Assembly (NCBI GenBank): GCA_027186245.1
Contig: CP114500.1
Location: 8,194,001 to 8,258,000 of the forward strand
Direction of reading: 5' to 3'
Length of the DNA stretch: 64,000 nucleotides
Origin: Coriaria nepalensis
Taxonomy: Eukaryota; Streptophyta; Magnoliopsida; Cucurbitales; Coriariaceae
A program made the position numbers and the translations under genes. Below, one piece after another: positions 23,802 to 34,810 of the stretch (position 1 is the stretch's first letter; each line of letters begins with the position of its first letter). The notes beneath the pieces were generated by a model that searched no databases, was not told the DNA's origin, and saw only the letters and a list, made by a program, of their open reading frames with translations.

Positions 23802-24617
23802 ATGGAGGGTCAAGATGATGATGCATTGAAGCAGAAGCGGATAATGGAAGCCCGAGCTAGAAACATCAGTCACAACGTCCGCTGCACTGAATGCGGGAGT
23901 CAATCCATTGAAGATTCACAAGCTGATATTGCAATTCTGCTCAGAAAGGTAACATCTTTTGTTTCAATGATTATTAACACAGTTGTCTTAGATTCTTGTT
24001 TGGGCATATTGAGTTTGCTGTGACTTGTATTGTAATAATTTTCAACTCATGTTGAGTTCATTTTCATGAGCTTGTCCAGAATAAGGGATTATAAGGGAAT
24101 GCTATAATTATTTTCTTCTGATTCTGAATCTCCTATTGTAAGATGGTGATATGGTTCCGATAATTGCCGCAGTTGATTCGCGATGAGATTCAAGCAGGGA
24201 AATCGGACAAGGAGATTTTCAAGAAGTTAGAGGACGATTATGGCGAGACTGTTCTCTACGCCCCTAAGTTCGACCTCCAAACTGCTGCTTTATGGCTATC
24301 GCCGGTCAGTAATCTTCATCACAAGGCAATAAATACGATCAATATTTCTATGAAAATTTCCAAACGGATTCTGATCTGTTAAAAATCACAAACAGCTGCT
24401 AGTTGCCGGAGCTGCTGCAAGCATATGGGCTTATAACAAACACAAGCAAAAGACCAATGTTCATATAATGGCTTTGAATCTTGTAAGAGGCGTTCCATTA
24501 ACACCAAAGGAAAAACAAACGATGCTAGACCTTCTTACACCGCCACCTTCTTCTTCTCCTCCTGACTCTCTTCCTAAAACTGCTCTATCATGGTGGAGTC
24601 GCATAGGTCGACCGTGA
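23802..24617 (+). CDS. CCMH: Cytochrome c maturation protein CcmH, mitochondrial
   Basis: Three coding exons (23802-23948, 24173-24304, 24396-24617) give 166 aa. The redox motif is intact in ARARNISHNVRCTECGSQSI (RCxxC), followed by DSQADIAILLRK and the FGETVLYAPKFD-type motif (YGETVLYAPKFDLQTAALWL). A hydrophobic segment (LLVAGAAASIWAY) anchors it to the inner mitochondrial membrane, and the C-terminal extension HIMALNLVRGVPLTPKE is plant-specific. CcmH belongs to the System I machinery and reduces the haem-binding cysteines of apocytochrome c. There is no frameshift or stop. No cleavable presequence is obvious, as in the Arabidopsis protein. Confidence 0.95.
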
Positions 24618-25362
24618 TTTCTTTCTTCCTCTATGGTTTTGATGCAATAATCGGTTTTTAAACATATATATTATTACATAGCAGCTCATTTGGGTTTGTC
24701 ATGATAATCATAAGAAAACATGTCACTTCCTTCCTCATTGTACAATTTTATATTACTGTTTACAATAATCATGAATCCTTAATGGGAAGTTGATAGTTTA
24801 CCCCCATGAAATGAGGAGCTGAAGAATCCTGGTTTGATAGTTTGCTCAGCTACAAACATCCAAACGAGAAGAAGACAAGGGGCCAAGGGGGGTAAAAGTA
24901 GTATTTTAGACTTTAGAGTGATGCATGATGGTTTGGCCTAAAGAGAAAAGAGACGAGAGAAAAGAAATAATGAAATATTATTAATCCGTCGTCAGTCAGT
25001 AGAAGTGTAGAACAGAAGTGCTTGTATTTGTTGTGTTCCGTTAAAACCCCTGTTGTCTGTTTTCCCGCTTACTTTCTTTGCTCCGGCAAACGAAGAAACC
25101 TTAATCAAGAACAAACAAGGAAAGAGAAGGTAAAGAGTATAGCAGAGTCAGAGACAGGGGAGGACAGGGGTCGGTGCTGGCAGCCAGCCCCACCACCAGT
25201 AGCACCGTGAGAAAAATTTATTGGAAGTCCAAAAAAAAAAAAACCCAAAATCGAATTCAACCACGAACCACTTCGCAATCACGCACAACCTCAACAAATT
25301 TTGGCGGGTACGAGCAATTACTTCTTCATCTTCATCTTTTCTCCCTTCACCCACCTAACTAA
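24618..25362. other. Spacer between CCMH and the AAE13 fragment
   Basis: Contains the CCMH 3' flank and the former promoter of the AAE13 fragment. No gene seen; short frames here lack family signals. Confidence 0.5.
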
Positions 25363-25881
25363 ATGAGCTCACTTTTTAAGCCTCTCAGTTACCCCTCATT
25401 ACGCCTCTTATATTACTCTTCTTCTTCGTCTTCCCTCTTCACTGGGATCTGCTCGCTTACGATTTCTCGCCGGACCTATATTTCCAGACTCTGTTTATCT
25501 CACATCAGAATGCATTCCTGTAAGTGTTCTTCTTCTTTCTATTTTGTTTCTTCTCGTATTGGGATGAAGAAAAAAATTATAACTTTTGATTTATTTCTTT
25601 CTTACAGCGTTATACATTCTGATTCACTAATGGAGGTGCTCAAATCAGCTGCTGCACGGGGTTCTGTCTCACGTGACAGTGTTGCCATTAGAGCTGACCA
25701 TAAGAGCCATAGCTACACTCAGATTATCTCTTCTGCTCTGAATATATCCAGTCTGCTCTGCCATGGTGATTCACAATCTGTAAGTTACATAATTTGGTCT
25801 TTATCTTTACTTTCTTGATCTTTTTCCCAAGTGTGATAAGTGTTCATTTTCTGTTATTCATACTTCAGACGGGTCAAAACG
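25363..25881 (+). pseudogene. 5' fragment of malonyl-CoA synthetase (AAE13-like)
   Basis: Exon 1 (25363-25519) encodes MSSLFKPLSYPSLRLLYYSS and RTYISRLCLSHIRMHS, a Ser-rich organellar presequence with an internal ATG as in AAE13. Exon 2 (25609-25779) has lost one base near its start (between LYI and DSLMEV), then reads MEVLKSAAARGSVSRDSVAI, DHKSHSYTQIISSALNISSL. A short exon 3 start (TGQNG, 25869-25881) is followed by unrelated AT-rich DNA. The AMP-binding and catalytic domains are absent. AAE13 converts malonate to malonyl-CoA in cytosol and mitochondria. Immediately downstream is the thioesterase that is also its neighbour in Arabidopsis (At3g16170/16175, from memory), so the body of the gene was deleted in place. 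Confidence 0.82.
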
Positions 25882-26089
25882 GTAAATATTATTTTCTAAA
25901 TTATTTTTTAATTTTATATTTTCCATCCTTTAAAATTTTAATAAATTCATTTAACGTTGGAGAAAGACAAACAGCCAAAGAAGAAATTAATAAAATTTCA
26001 GTTTTTTTATTGGTTAGAATTAATAAAATGAGAGTCAACCAGTCAAAAGAGGAGGGAGAGCTGTTACGACGAGTTTTGGCGGGTAAGCT

Positions 26090-26643
26090 ATGGCGGACGA
26101 TTGCGTTCGAGGGCCGCAGGCATTTCTTGAGGGTGTGAATAAGGCCGCAATCGGATCTCCTATTGAGATCATCACGATGGAGGAGGGCGTGCAACTTTTC
26201 CAAGTCCGAAAGGGATTAATCCGCTGTGATTTCATCGTACCAGATCGTGTACCTGATCAAGATGGAAACTGGCACGTCGGAGCCATAGCGACGGTGATCG
26301 ACGTTTTCTGCGCTCTCGCCGTATACTCCATCTCCGGCCACGCTCCATTATCAGTCGATTTCAATATCTCCTACTACTCGACGGTTAAGATTCAGGTCGA
26401 GTCTTGATTCCCATCCTTACTTCAATTTCCGTTTTCGGATTTTTAAACTGATTTGTTGATTTTGAATTGCAGGAAGGGGTAGAGATAGAGGCCAAGGTGA
26501 TGGAGCAGAAGGGGAAGCTTACAGCAGTGGTCGTATATATTAGGAGAAAAGATAATGGGGAAGTAGTTGTGTTAGGGAAGCAATGGATGTCTTCAAATTC
26601 AAGTTATTCTAACAGAGCAAGTCGAGTTAGTAGTAAACTTTGA
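26090..26643 (+). CDS. Hotdog-fold acyl-CoA thioesterase superfamily protein
   Basis: Two exons (26090-26395, 26473-26643) encode 158 aa. The hotdog pattern is visible: QLFQVRKGLIRCDFIVPDRV, then GNWHVGAIATVIDVFCALAV (the helix region, with HVGAIAT in place of the more usual LHGG), SVDFNISYYSTVKIQ, and the closing strands EIEAKVMEQKGKLTAVVVYI and VVVLGKQWM. The family hydrolyses acyl-CoA thioesters; substrate here is unknown. It resembles plant ACOT13-like proteins. The ORF is intact and lies just downstream of the truncated AAE13 fragment, 210 bp away, so its promoter must lie within or near that decayed region. Confidence 0.88.
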
Positions 26644-27037
26644 GGTCGCTGCCTGCAACCGCAAGCTTTCTTCTCCATGGTATGTATTCTTCTGCAGGAA
26701 GCAATAATGGCTGTCATTATTTATATGAAAAAACTTTCAATCAGAAAGCAACTCATACTTGTATACATAACTGATATAATGAACATCCATTTGTTCGTTT
26801 GCCTTTGCACTCTTTTTGATCTATTCTTTGCTTAAAGAAGTTTTCATGGTGCCTTAATCATATGATGGAAACAGTTCTGGGTTTTCTACTGAGAAAAATA
26901 TTATGCAAAAAAAGTACATAGTGGTAGTAGAGCAATCAACACAGCACAAACTTTACACATAAGCACTATATTATAATCTGTCAACCCATGTGGGTGGAGA
27001 GTTGTTGTAATACACAATCATATACAATATTGATAAC
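26644..27037. other. Convergent 3' flanks of thioesterase and NPF1 genes
   Basis: No gene seen; 3' UTR sequence of both neighbours is expected here. Confidence 0.5.
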
Positions 27038-30000
27038 TCAAGGCTGTGTTTCGCTGGAATCTGATGACTTTCCTTCCACCCGCGAAGCTTTTACTTCATT
27101 GATGACACCATTTTTAAACCTTGACGAGTCTTCTTCTTCTTCACAAACCGAGCTAGTTTTTTCGCCCACCAGCTCCGTAAGTGCTTGTTGTTCACAGGGT
27201 CCATAGAACCAACTACAGAGAATGAAGTAAAGGAAATTGACAAAGCTTAAGATGGCAAGTAACCAATAGTAGTTTTCGTATTGGCCCTTGTTGATGTTAC
27301 TTGAAACCCAACTCTCTTTCCCTCCCCTGGAAGTGACATCATTCACGGTGCTCAAAATGGCACTGGCTAACAAGTTTGCCACGCCCATGCCTAAACCGAA
27401 TAGGGAAGAAGCAATGCTCGACATAGTCTTTGGAAATTCGGAGTAGTAGAACTCTGTCTGTGCTATTGCATTGAAGGCTTCTGCTAAGCCATGCAAGCAA
27501 TACTGGGGGACAAGCCAGAGGGCCGACATCTCCACCACTGCATTTGGATTGTTCATGAATCCCTTGCCGATCGCTTCCTTCCTTCGAATATTCTCAACTA
27601 TTGCAGAAATCACCATCGCCATACTGGAGAAGAAAATACCAATACCCATCCTCTCTTTCACACCAAGTTGAACCGGTTTGCCTCTGATTTTCGAAGCTAA
27701 TGGGATGATTGCCCGATCATAGAATGTTACCCAGATTACTATGGTGACTATAGTGAACATAGCGAATGACCCAGCTGGTATCTGAAAGCTCGAAGTGAGA
27801 TGTCGGTCCATGGAATTTGCTTGAATCACTGGAAACGTGCTTTGGCTGACGTTTATGGACATTAATAGTCCAGTAGTCCACAATGGGATTACTTTTACAA
27901 GTGCCTTTAGCTGTTCGACTTGCTCTACTGTGCAAAGAGTCCATGGATTCAATGCCAATCCATCTGGGTTCACGTCTTGCTCCCGGTTTTTAATTATGCA
28001 AGCTCTGTTAAGAAACCTGAAATAAATAAATTAATAAGCTTTTCTCATGATTCGTAGTTCATACAACTAATGTTTATAAATATGACCGTGCAATAGTTTA
28101 ATACCTTAGCTTCTCAGAAGGTACAACATAATCCGAGTCCTTCTTACTGTAATACAGACATCGATCCGAGTTCCTAGGAGGAAGTGGGGCTTTTCGGTTC
28201 CTATATGTGGCAACAATCACCTGAGCCAAATCATTAAACAAACTCTTACTGGCTTTCTGCTTGACATAGATGGGATACGCAAGGAAGAACAAGATGGTTG
28301 CAACTAGCATGAGAATTGCAGGTACTCCAAAACCCACTTTCCATCCGAAATGATCTTGTATATAAATTATGCCCGTGAAAGAAATCAATACAGAGAGTGA
28401 CGCCGATGCATAGTACCACCCAAAAAAGCTCTCTAAGACCCTCTTCCTCTTAGGATTTCCTCTTCTATCAATCTGATCCGCACCAAAAGCCAAGGTACAA
28501 GGTCTAACCCCACCTGCTCCAATGGAGATCAGGGCAAAAGAGGATAATAGGAGAGTCAATTGTGAAGCTGTTGGAGATTCACATGCCAGAGCTAACTGGT
28601 TGCAAGGCGGCGGCTTTGCCTGTCGGATCATGGCCGTTAACCATAGCGTCGTCATGCCCTAAAGACCAGAAAGCACAGAAGTTACGATGGAGGTCGTTAC
28701 ATTTTTTAGGTAGCCAAAAAATTTAAAATTTCGGCCAAAATGATAAGTCCGAAAATTGATTCTCTTTCGATCTTGGTTCCTCATGATTCCAGATTTGGAT
28801 CACCTGGTACAACTTCTGTTAAGTTCACGTGACAGATACTCTATAAGGAAGAAAACAATAAGAAGAGTATAAAAGTAGGTGGTAGATAAATAGATGATGA
28901 AAGGGAGGAAACCAGAAAGTGTGGTCCAATTGGGTCTTCCATCCCATCATCTCCATTCCATCCTTTTCCGCTAGACTTAGTAGCTATCTTTGACCCCACA
29001 ATGGAAAAAGTGAAGCCTTTTTCTACGTATTATAGTCTAGTCCTACTACTTTAACTGACTATAGATCATTGAAGGATGGGGCCAGGACCCAGAAAAAAGT
29101 CACACTCATGGCTGTTTCCTCAATTCTCGCCCATCAAATTCAAATCAATGAGTTGTAGATAATAATTATAAATTACAAAAAATTATAAAAATTATAAAAA
29201 ACTATAAAATTAAAAAAAAATAATATATATATATAAGGGAATTGAAGCTCGAGTGGATAGAAAATGAATAGTCAAACATGACGACAGTATTTATTTATTT
29301 TTTATTTTGTAAGAGAATCAGTTTTATCATCAAATCTTCTCAAATAGTACATTTAAAAAAAAAATTAAACTATTTTATTACTATAATAATGGTCTGCGTG
29401 ATCATTGATCAGCATCTTGTGTTTACTGTTCAGATCTCCTCCAAAAACGAGGTGCCAAAAAAAAAAACCCACAGATCAACTGTTTCATGTCAGAATATAA
29501 CTTCTTCCTTCCCACCCAGTTTAATAATGCAGATCATGTAAGGAGAGAAAAGAAAAAATATATATATATATATTTACAGAATTGAAAAGGTGAAAAGTGA
29601 AAATCTACCAAAAGACTAGCGATAGAGCCCAGGCCAATGGTGAGGAAGCGGCCGAGGAAGGAATCAGAAGCAAAAGCACCCAAAAGGGGGAGGAAATTAG
29701 TAGCAGCTGCCCAGAAGAACAGTATATTGGTCCCTCTGGTTAAACCCATCCTGTAATCTTGCATCAAGTAGAGTATCATGTTTGGCCCCAGTCCATAACT
29801 CGCCACCTTCTCAAATGATTCATTCGCTGCAAACAAATTTTTTTTTTCTTTTTTTCAATACCCATTTGGAAAAGATAATTATAGTTTGTATCTGTAATTA
29901 CAAGTTTTTTTTTTTTTTCTTTTTCAATTTTTTTTTTGTTACCTATGATGAATGGAATGGTAATGAGGCCACCCTTTGATCTAGTTGTTAGCTTGCTCTT

Positions 30001-30081
30001 GTGGGTTTTTTCTGCTGGATCTGAGTTAGTAGGAGACCGTATCTTCTCTGCTAACGTTAAAGCTTTCTTCTCTTCCTCCAT
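27038..30081 (-). CDS. NRT1/PTR family (NPF1-type) transporter
   Basis: Four exons (30081-29943, 29826-29609, 28658-28105, 28016-27038) give 629 aa in phase. The N-terminal helix holds the proton-coupling motif as ESFEK (ExxEK) in IIANESFEKVASYGLGPNMI, followed by TNFLPLLGAFASDSFLGRF and ISIGAGGVRPCTLAFGADQI, the POT/PTR signature. FFGWYYASASLSVLISFT and later helices (GTACLHG-type WLVPQYCLHGLAEAFNAIAQ, FYYSEFPKTMSSIASSLFGL) complete the 12-helix fold. A hydrophilic loop with a conserved KNREQDVNPDGLALNPWTLC lies in the middle. Closest recalled relatives are NPF1.1/NPF1.2 (NRT1.12/1.11), low-affinity nitrate transporters of companion cells, with reports of hormone transport elsewhere in the clade. 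The gene looks intact. The acidic, Ser-rich C-terminus is variable in the family. Confidence 0.94.
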
Positions 30082-32549
30082 TAATGTTGACGAGTAGAGC
30101 TTAAGTTTTATGAATTTCTTTCTTCTCGATCAAACAAATGGTGAGATGAGAGAAGAGGGAAGAGAGAGTGTGTGTAATAAGTGACTTCTCTTTGGGTTCA
30201 GTGTAATGATGCAACTAAATAGTCCTTTATATAGGAGTGAATAAATCAGACCCGCAAACTTTTAAAATTGAAAAAAAAAAAAAAAAAAAAAAAGAAGAAG
30301 AAGAAGAAAAGAAGTACAAGTGAGGAGGAGACAAGGCTCCACGATCCTACTACCACGCCATGTTGTTCGTCATAATTCATAAAAGTATAAACCAACTCTT
30401 AATGATTTCTGAAGAGAAAAATAAAAAAGCAATAATAAATAATAATAAATAATAATAAATAAATAAATAAGAGATTGAAAATGGAGTAATTTTGGTTGAT
30501 TTTTTTTTTTTTGGGTAAGATTATAATTAAAATAAATATTATTTATTTACTTATCATTTGATTCGATTCTAATTTGAGAATGATTTCTATTTCTTAAGGG
30601 ATCAAAATTTGATTTTTTTTTTTAAATAAAAAAACATGTCTTTTAATGAAAGTGAAATTATTTTTTATATTTTTTATATATTTATTAAATTTTATTAAGA
30701 AATTTAAATAATTTTTAAAAATTAATTAAAAAAAAATATCCTTAAATTTAGTTAAAAACGAAATAAAAATTATATTTTACTAATTATTATTTATATAAAT
30801 AATTTCTATTTGTATTCCTATTCCTATTCAAATAAATTGAAATAAGCGGGATATTGTAGAGTGATACAATTATTAAGAAGAGGGGGAGGGAGGGGCATGT
30901 TATAGTGTGATAGGCTGTACTGAAAATAAGGATGGACCACCACCACCACCATCATCATCCTCTACTCTTTCCGTGCTGCGGTTGCATTTTTTTTCATCAT
31001 ATTTCATTTCATCACAAATTTCGGAAACCCATTTTTTGTCATTTTCATGAAAGCCGGCTATCATGCTGCAATCTGCATTTTGCTACCAGAGTCTTTATTT
31101 TTTATTTTATTTTTTTAACAGGACCTTGGACTTTGGGAAAATAATAATTCTTCCCCCCAAAACTCTCAACGGGCTTTAAAAATTATTATTATTATTATTA
31201 TTTTATAGGCACGATATATTATATATTTTTAATAATTATAAAAAAAATTAAATAAAAATATAATATTTAAATATTTAAAAATATTTCTTATTAAAATATA
31301 CAATTAAATAATTCAATTTTTTTTTGAATGGGGAAATGAAAAAAAGTTCCCATTTTTACAAGTTACCCCCGTTTTGTATTGCTTGGGGGCACGTTAATGG
31401 AAATAGAGCTGAAATAGTTAAATAGTCCCCTACTCCTATTTATTTCTTTATTTCTTTATTTATTTATTTATTTATTTTATTTATTATTTTCCCTGTTTAC
31501 TGCAGCAGTAGCAGATTCAATTATTACATAAATAAATATATAAAATATTATTATTATTATTATTTATTTTCTTAAGTAACAACCTGGCATTTAATTAAAT
31601 AAATGAAAAGTTATATAATCTTTTTTACTACTTCAACTCAAAAATAAGTCTAATGATTATTACTATAAAGAATTGTTATCTTATCAAATCATATAACATG
31701 AAATAATTATCCATCGATCAAATCATATCTTATTTATGAAAATAATTATATTCTAATCTACTTTATATAACACATCACACTTTCATTAAGAACAACACAA
31801 AAACGTCACTACAATTCAAATATAATTAACCCTATACTTAGTAAAGTTGAACATATATTATTATAGATGATGACATTTATAAGGTACATTACATTTGTAA
31901 TAGGACCCCCCCCCCCCCCATATCTAGCTACCAAACAATTGACTAAAGATAAAGAATATTAGAGGGAGGGGGAAAAAAAAATTAGAAGGGAATTACATGA
32001 AATTATTACCAAACTGACAAGACAAGACAACGTTGTAATATACCCCACAAAAAATAATAATAATAATAATAATAATAATCATTAAAAAGTTGTCCCTTTC
32101 TGAGTGTTCAACTTCAATCCATTCATACATACATACATACATACATACATCATCCCCCCCCCCCCCTTTAGAAAGCAAATTTAGAATTGAGAGCTAGGGA
32201 TTTAAGATTCTCTTCCTAAATGTTTTTAGGTATATTATGATGCCTCATCTGAAATTGCATTACTATTTTGTAATAAATGGAATTAAAATGTTGGTCCTTT
32301 TTATTTTTATTTTTTTCATTTAATAGTTTAATTGAAAAATAATTGGTCATAAAGTTAATGGGCAAATTGGTGTTTAGGCTGGAACAGAGGTCCACAGTGA
32401 AGCTGTATATCCACGCTTGGCCCAAATAAGGATAAGCCCAACTAAGTGATAAATCCATGCATGCTTATCCCAAAAGAGGGTGGAAAGGTTGAAAACGAGA
32501 TACAAAGGGTAGAAAAAGCAAAACAGAGCTGGCATTCACGGGATCATGG
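30082..32549. other. AT-rich intergenic region, no gene
   Basis: Contains the NPF1 promoter, an A-rich run followed by (GAA)n at 30268-30310, A/T-only stretches at 30530-30800 and 31180-31320, a C14 run at 31906-31919, (CATA)n near 32123-32150 and a C13 run at 32154-32166. A short ORF starting with a His run (30932) is low complexity and not credible. Confidence 0.6.
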
Positions 32550-33794
32550 CTATGTTGATCGAGCGTCGTCGGATTCGCACCATTCTTGCAATGAAGGTGT
32601 TGAAACTCCAACGTTTCTCATGTCAAAGATGTTAGCTGCAGCATCAAAGAACCAAAAAGAAGAAGAAAAAAAAAACCAAGTAGTTTACACTTTCCACTTC
32701 GATCAATCAACTAGGCATCCAATTATATATATATATACTAGGATTGATGATATAGATCCTAGTTAGAACTAAATTCTAGATCAGCAGAATGAACACACGT
32801 ACCGATATGTATTTCTGGTGAAGCAGCAGCAGAGGCGTCGATAAGAAGAGTTACGGGTTGATAATCCAATTCTACAGCATCAAACACAGTTTGCCTTATA
32901 CAATTTGGAGTTTGGACACCTAGAAGAAGTAACAGAGATTGATTTAAATTTAATATCTGTTACAATCTCATATATATATATATATATATATATATGAATA
33001 TATAGATAGCACTTTGCATATGTTGAGGGATATTTGATTTACCAGTTATGACTAGACTAGTAATACCAGCACTTTGAAGAAATGAGTGTAGGTGAGTTGC
33101 AAAGAAAGCACTGAACCGGGTTTTTACGATCTTATAGTCCTCTTCTTTGATCACGAGGCCGTCGACTAACTCGGCTCCTCGACACCCCTTAATGGTGGGA
33201 CCTGCTTTCCCGTCACCATACAAATGGCGCCGGAAGAGTTCGACGTCTCTTCCGAGTGAGTCGTGTTCACGAACAACCTGCATATTCACCATTTTTTTAT
33301 CAACCATAGAGCTAAAATTAATACAAGGCAGGACTGAGATGTATCACTTTGATCTTTTTCATCAGGCAAGGAATGTTACAAAATACTAAATTTCGAACCT
33401 TTTGTTTGGTTACTGAGAAAAATCAGCTATGATTGAAGAAACAGTAAGCTCAATTTTTAACATCACAGAGAAAAAGGTCAAACATATAATAAGAAAATGA
33501 AACTAACCCAGATGACGAGAATACTCCTCTGTCTAGCGATTTCCACGGCCTTTACAACATTAGGAACTATAGCTTTCCCGCCATTCACTCGAAGCAGACC
33601 TTCCTCTTCTATGAAGTCTTTCTACAACAACCAACCGAAAAGACCAAATCAATCAAAACCAAAAAAAAAAAAAACAAAAAAGGAAGAAGAAGAAGAAGTG
33701 AATCAGAGAGACAGAGTGAGACCTGCATATCAATGACAAGGAGAGCTGTGTTCTTCCATCTATCCGCCATGGTATCAACCTCTAGTTTTACCAT
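32550..33794 (-). CDS. Isochorismatase-fold protein (nicotinamidase-like)
   Basis: Five exons: 33794-33723, 33621-33508, 33277-33043, 32919-32803, 32635-32550. Two in-frame starts exist. ATG 33794 gives 207 aa (MVKLEVDTMADRW); ATG 33770 gives 199 aa (MADRWKNTALLVIDMQKDFI) and matches relatives. The isochorismatase-like fold is clear: LLVIDMQKDF with the catalytic Asp, VREHDSLGRDVELFRRH, ELVDGLVIKEEDYKIVKTRF with the candidate Lys, and GVQTPNCIRQTVFDAVELDY carrying the nucleophile-position Cys. The Arabidopsis homologue beside NPF1.1 (At3g16190, from memory) is catalogued as a probable inactive nicotinamidase, so the activity is uncertain. The reading frame is intact throughout. Confidence 0.9.
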
Positions 33795-33911
33795 CAAGTT
33801 GGGAAAATTCTGGGTTGGGTTTGTTTTGTTCTGCTCATCTCCATCCCTTCTTCTTCTTTTACTTATTTATTTATTTTTTAATATGAGCGTCCAGTAATAT
33901 GTAGTATGTGA

Positions 33912-34086
33912 CACGTGTAACTGAGACAAGGCCCAAACTGTAATCTTAATGCATGAGGTAGTAGTAGGAGTCAAGCTGTAGTTATCATCTAGTTCAAAGT
34001 TGGGCCTAATTATAAGGGAGTTTGAAATGACCAACTGGTGCTCAGCCTTACTGATTAAAATAATGGGTTAGCCCAATAATAGCCCA
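33912..34086. promoter_or_regulatory. G-box and site II-like TGGGCC/AGCCCA cluster
   Basis: Upstream of the isochorismatase-like gene are CACGTG (33912-33917), GGCCCA (33930-33935), TGGGCC (34001-34006), AGCCCA (34070-34075) and AGCCCA (34081-34086). Such TGGGCY elements are TCP-type sites common in housekeeping and organelle-related promoters. Confidence 0.5.
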
Positions 34087-34810
34087 AAACTTATATAAAA
34101 CTAATATAAAAGGAGTGATTATGATGCAACAAATAACGTCATGATGACGTCTGTGTCACTTGTCCCATGGAGGAGCGTGCAAGATGTGGGCAGGGGGGAC
34201 ATACCCACTTGAGTGATATCTTTCAATCAATAAAGTGGTCCGCAAAAGAACCCGGAATGGGGTCCATATTGGCATATTCGGGTCAGGCGACCCAAACTGA
34301 ACGTTCTGGCCTGGCCCTCTAGCTAGTAATACATATTATATAGAGTTATTTCAAAGTTTTATACTTTTTTTCAGTTTAAACTTGGTGACAAGGAACAAAT
34401 TTTTTTTATTGCAGTGATTGAACAGTAGTTAAGAACTATGATATATCAATTCATTATTATTTTTATACTATTATATCAATAAAATATGCAATCAAAATAT
34501 ATTGGATCACTATAAATACGTACTATTTTTACTAAAAAAATAAGAATTTGATATATATAAAATAACTTTAATCACATATAAAAATAACATTCTTTAATCA
34601 GATCCAAATACATGAAGCTTTATATGCATTAATTAATGAAGCTTATAAGTTTGAATTAAAAGAGTAGGAAAAAAAAAAAAAAAAAAAGGAAGATTGATAA
34701 TGTATAGCATCGTGAGCAATCAGCCTAGGGGTTAAAAGGGTCACTGCTCATGATATTATATCATTCCGATTCATCCATGCAAAGTACCAGCTAGGGCTTC
34801 GCCACTTCCT
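34087..34810. other. Spacer between isochorismatase-like and bHLH genes
   Basis: AT-rich with an A-run at 34671-34687. Contains the bHLH 3' flank. No gene seen. Confidence 0.5.

Noticed and set aside
30932..31144. ORF beginning with a run of His codons
   Set aside because: The His run is a (CAC/CAT)n microsatellite and the remainder is AT-rich spacer.
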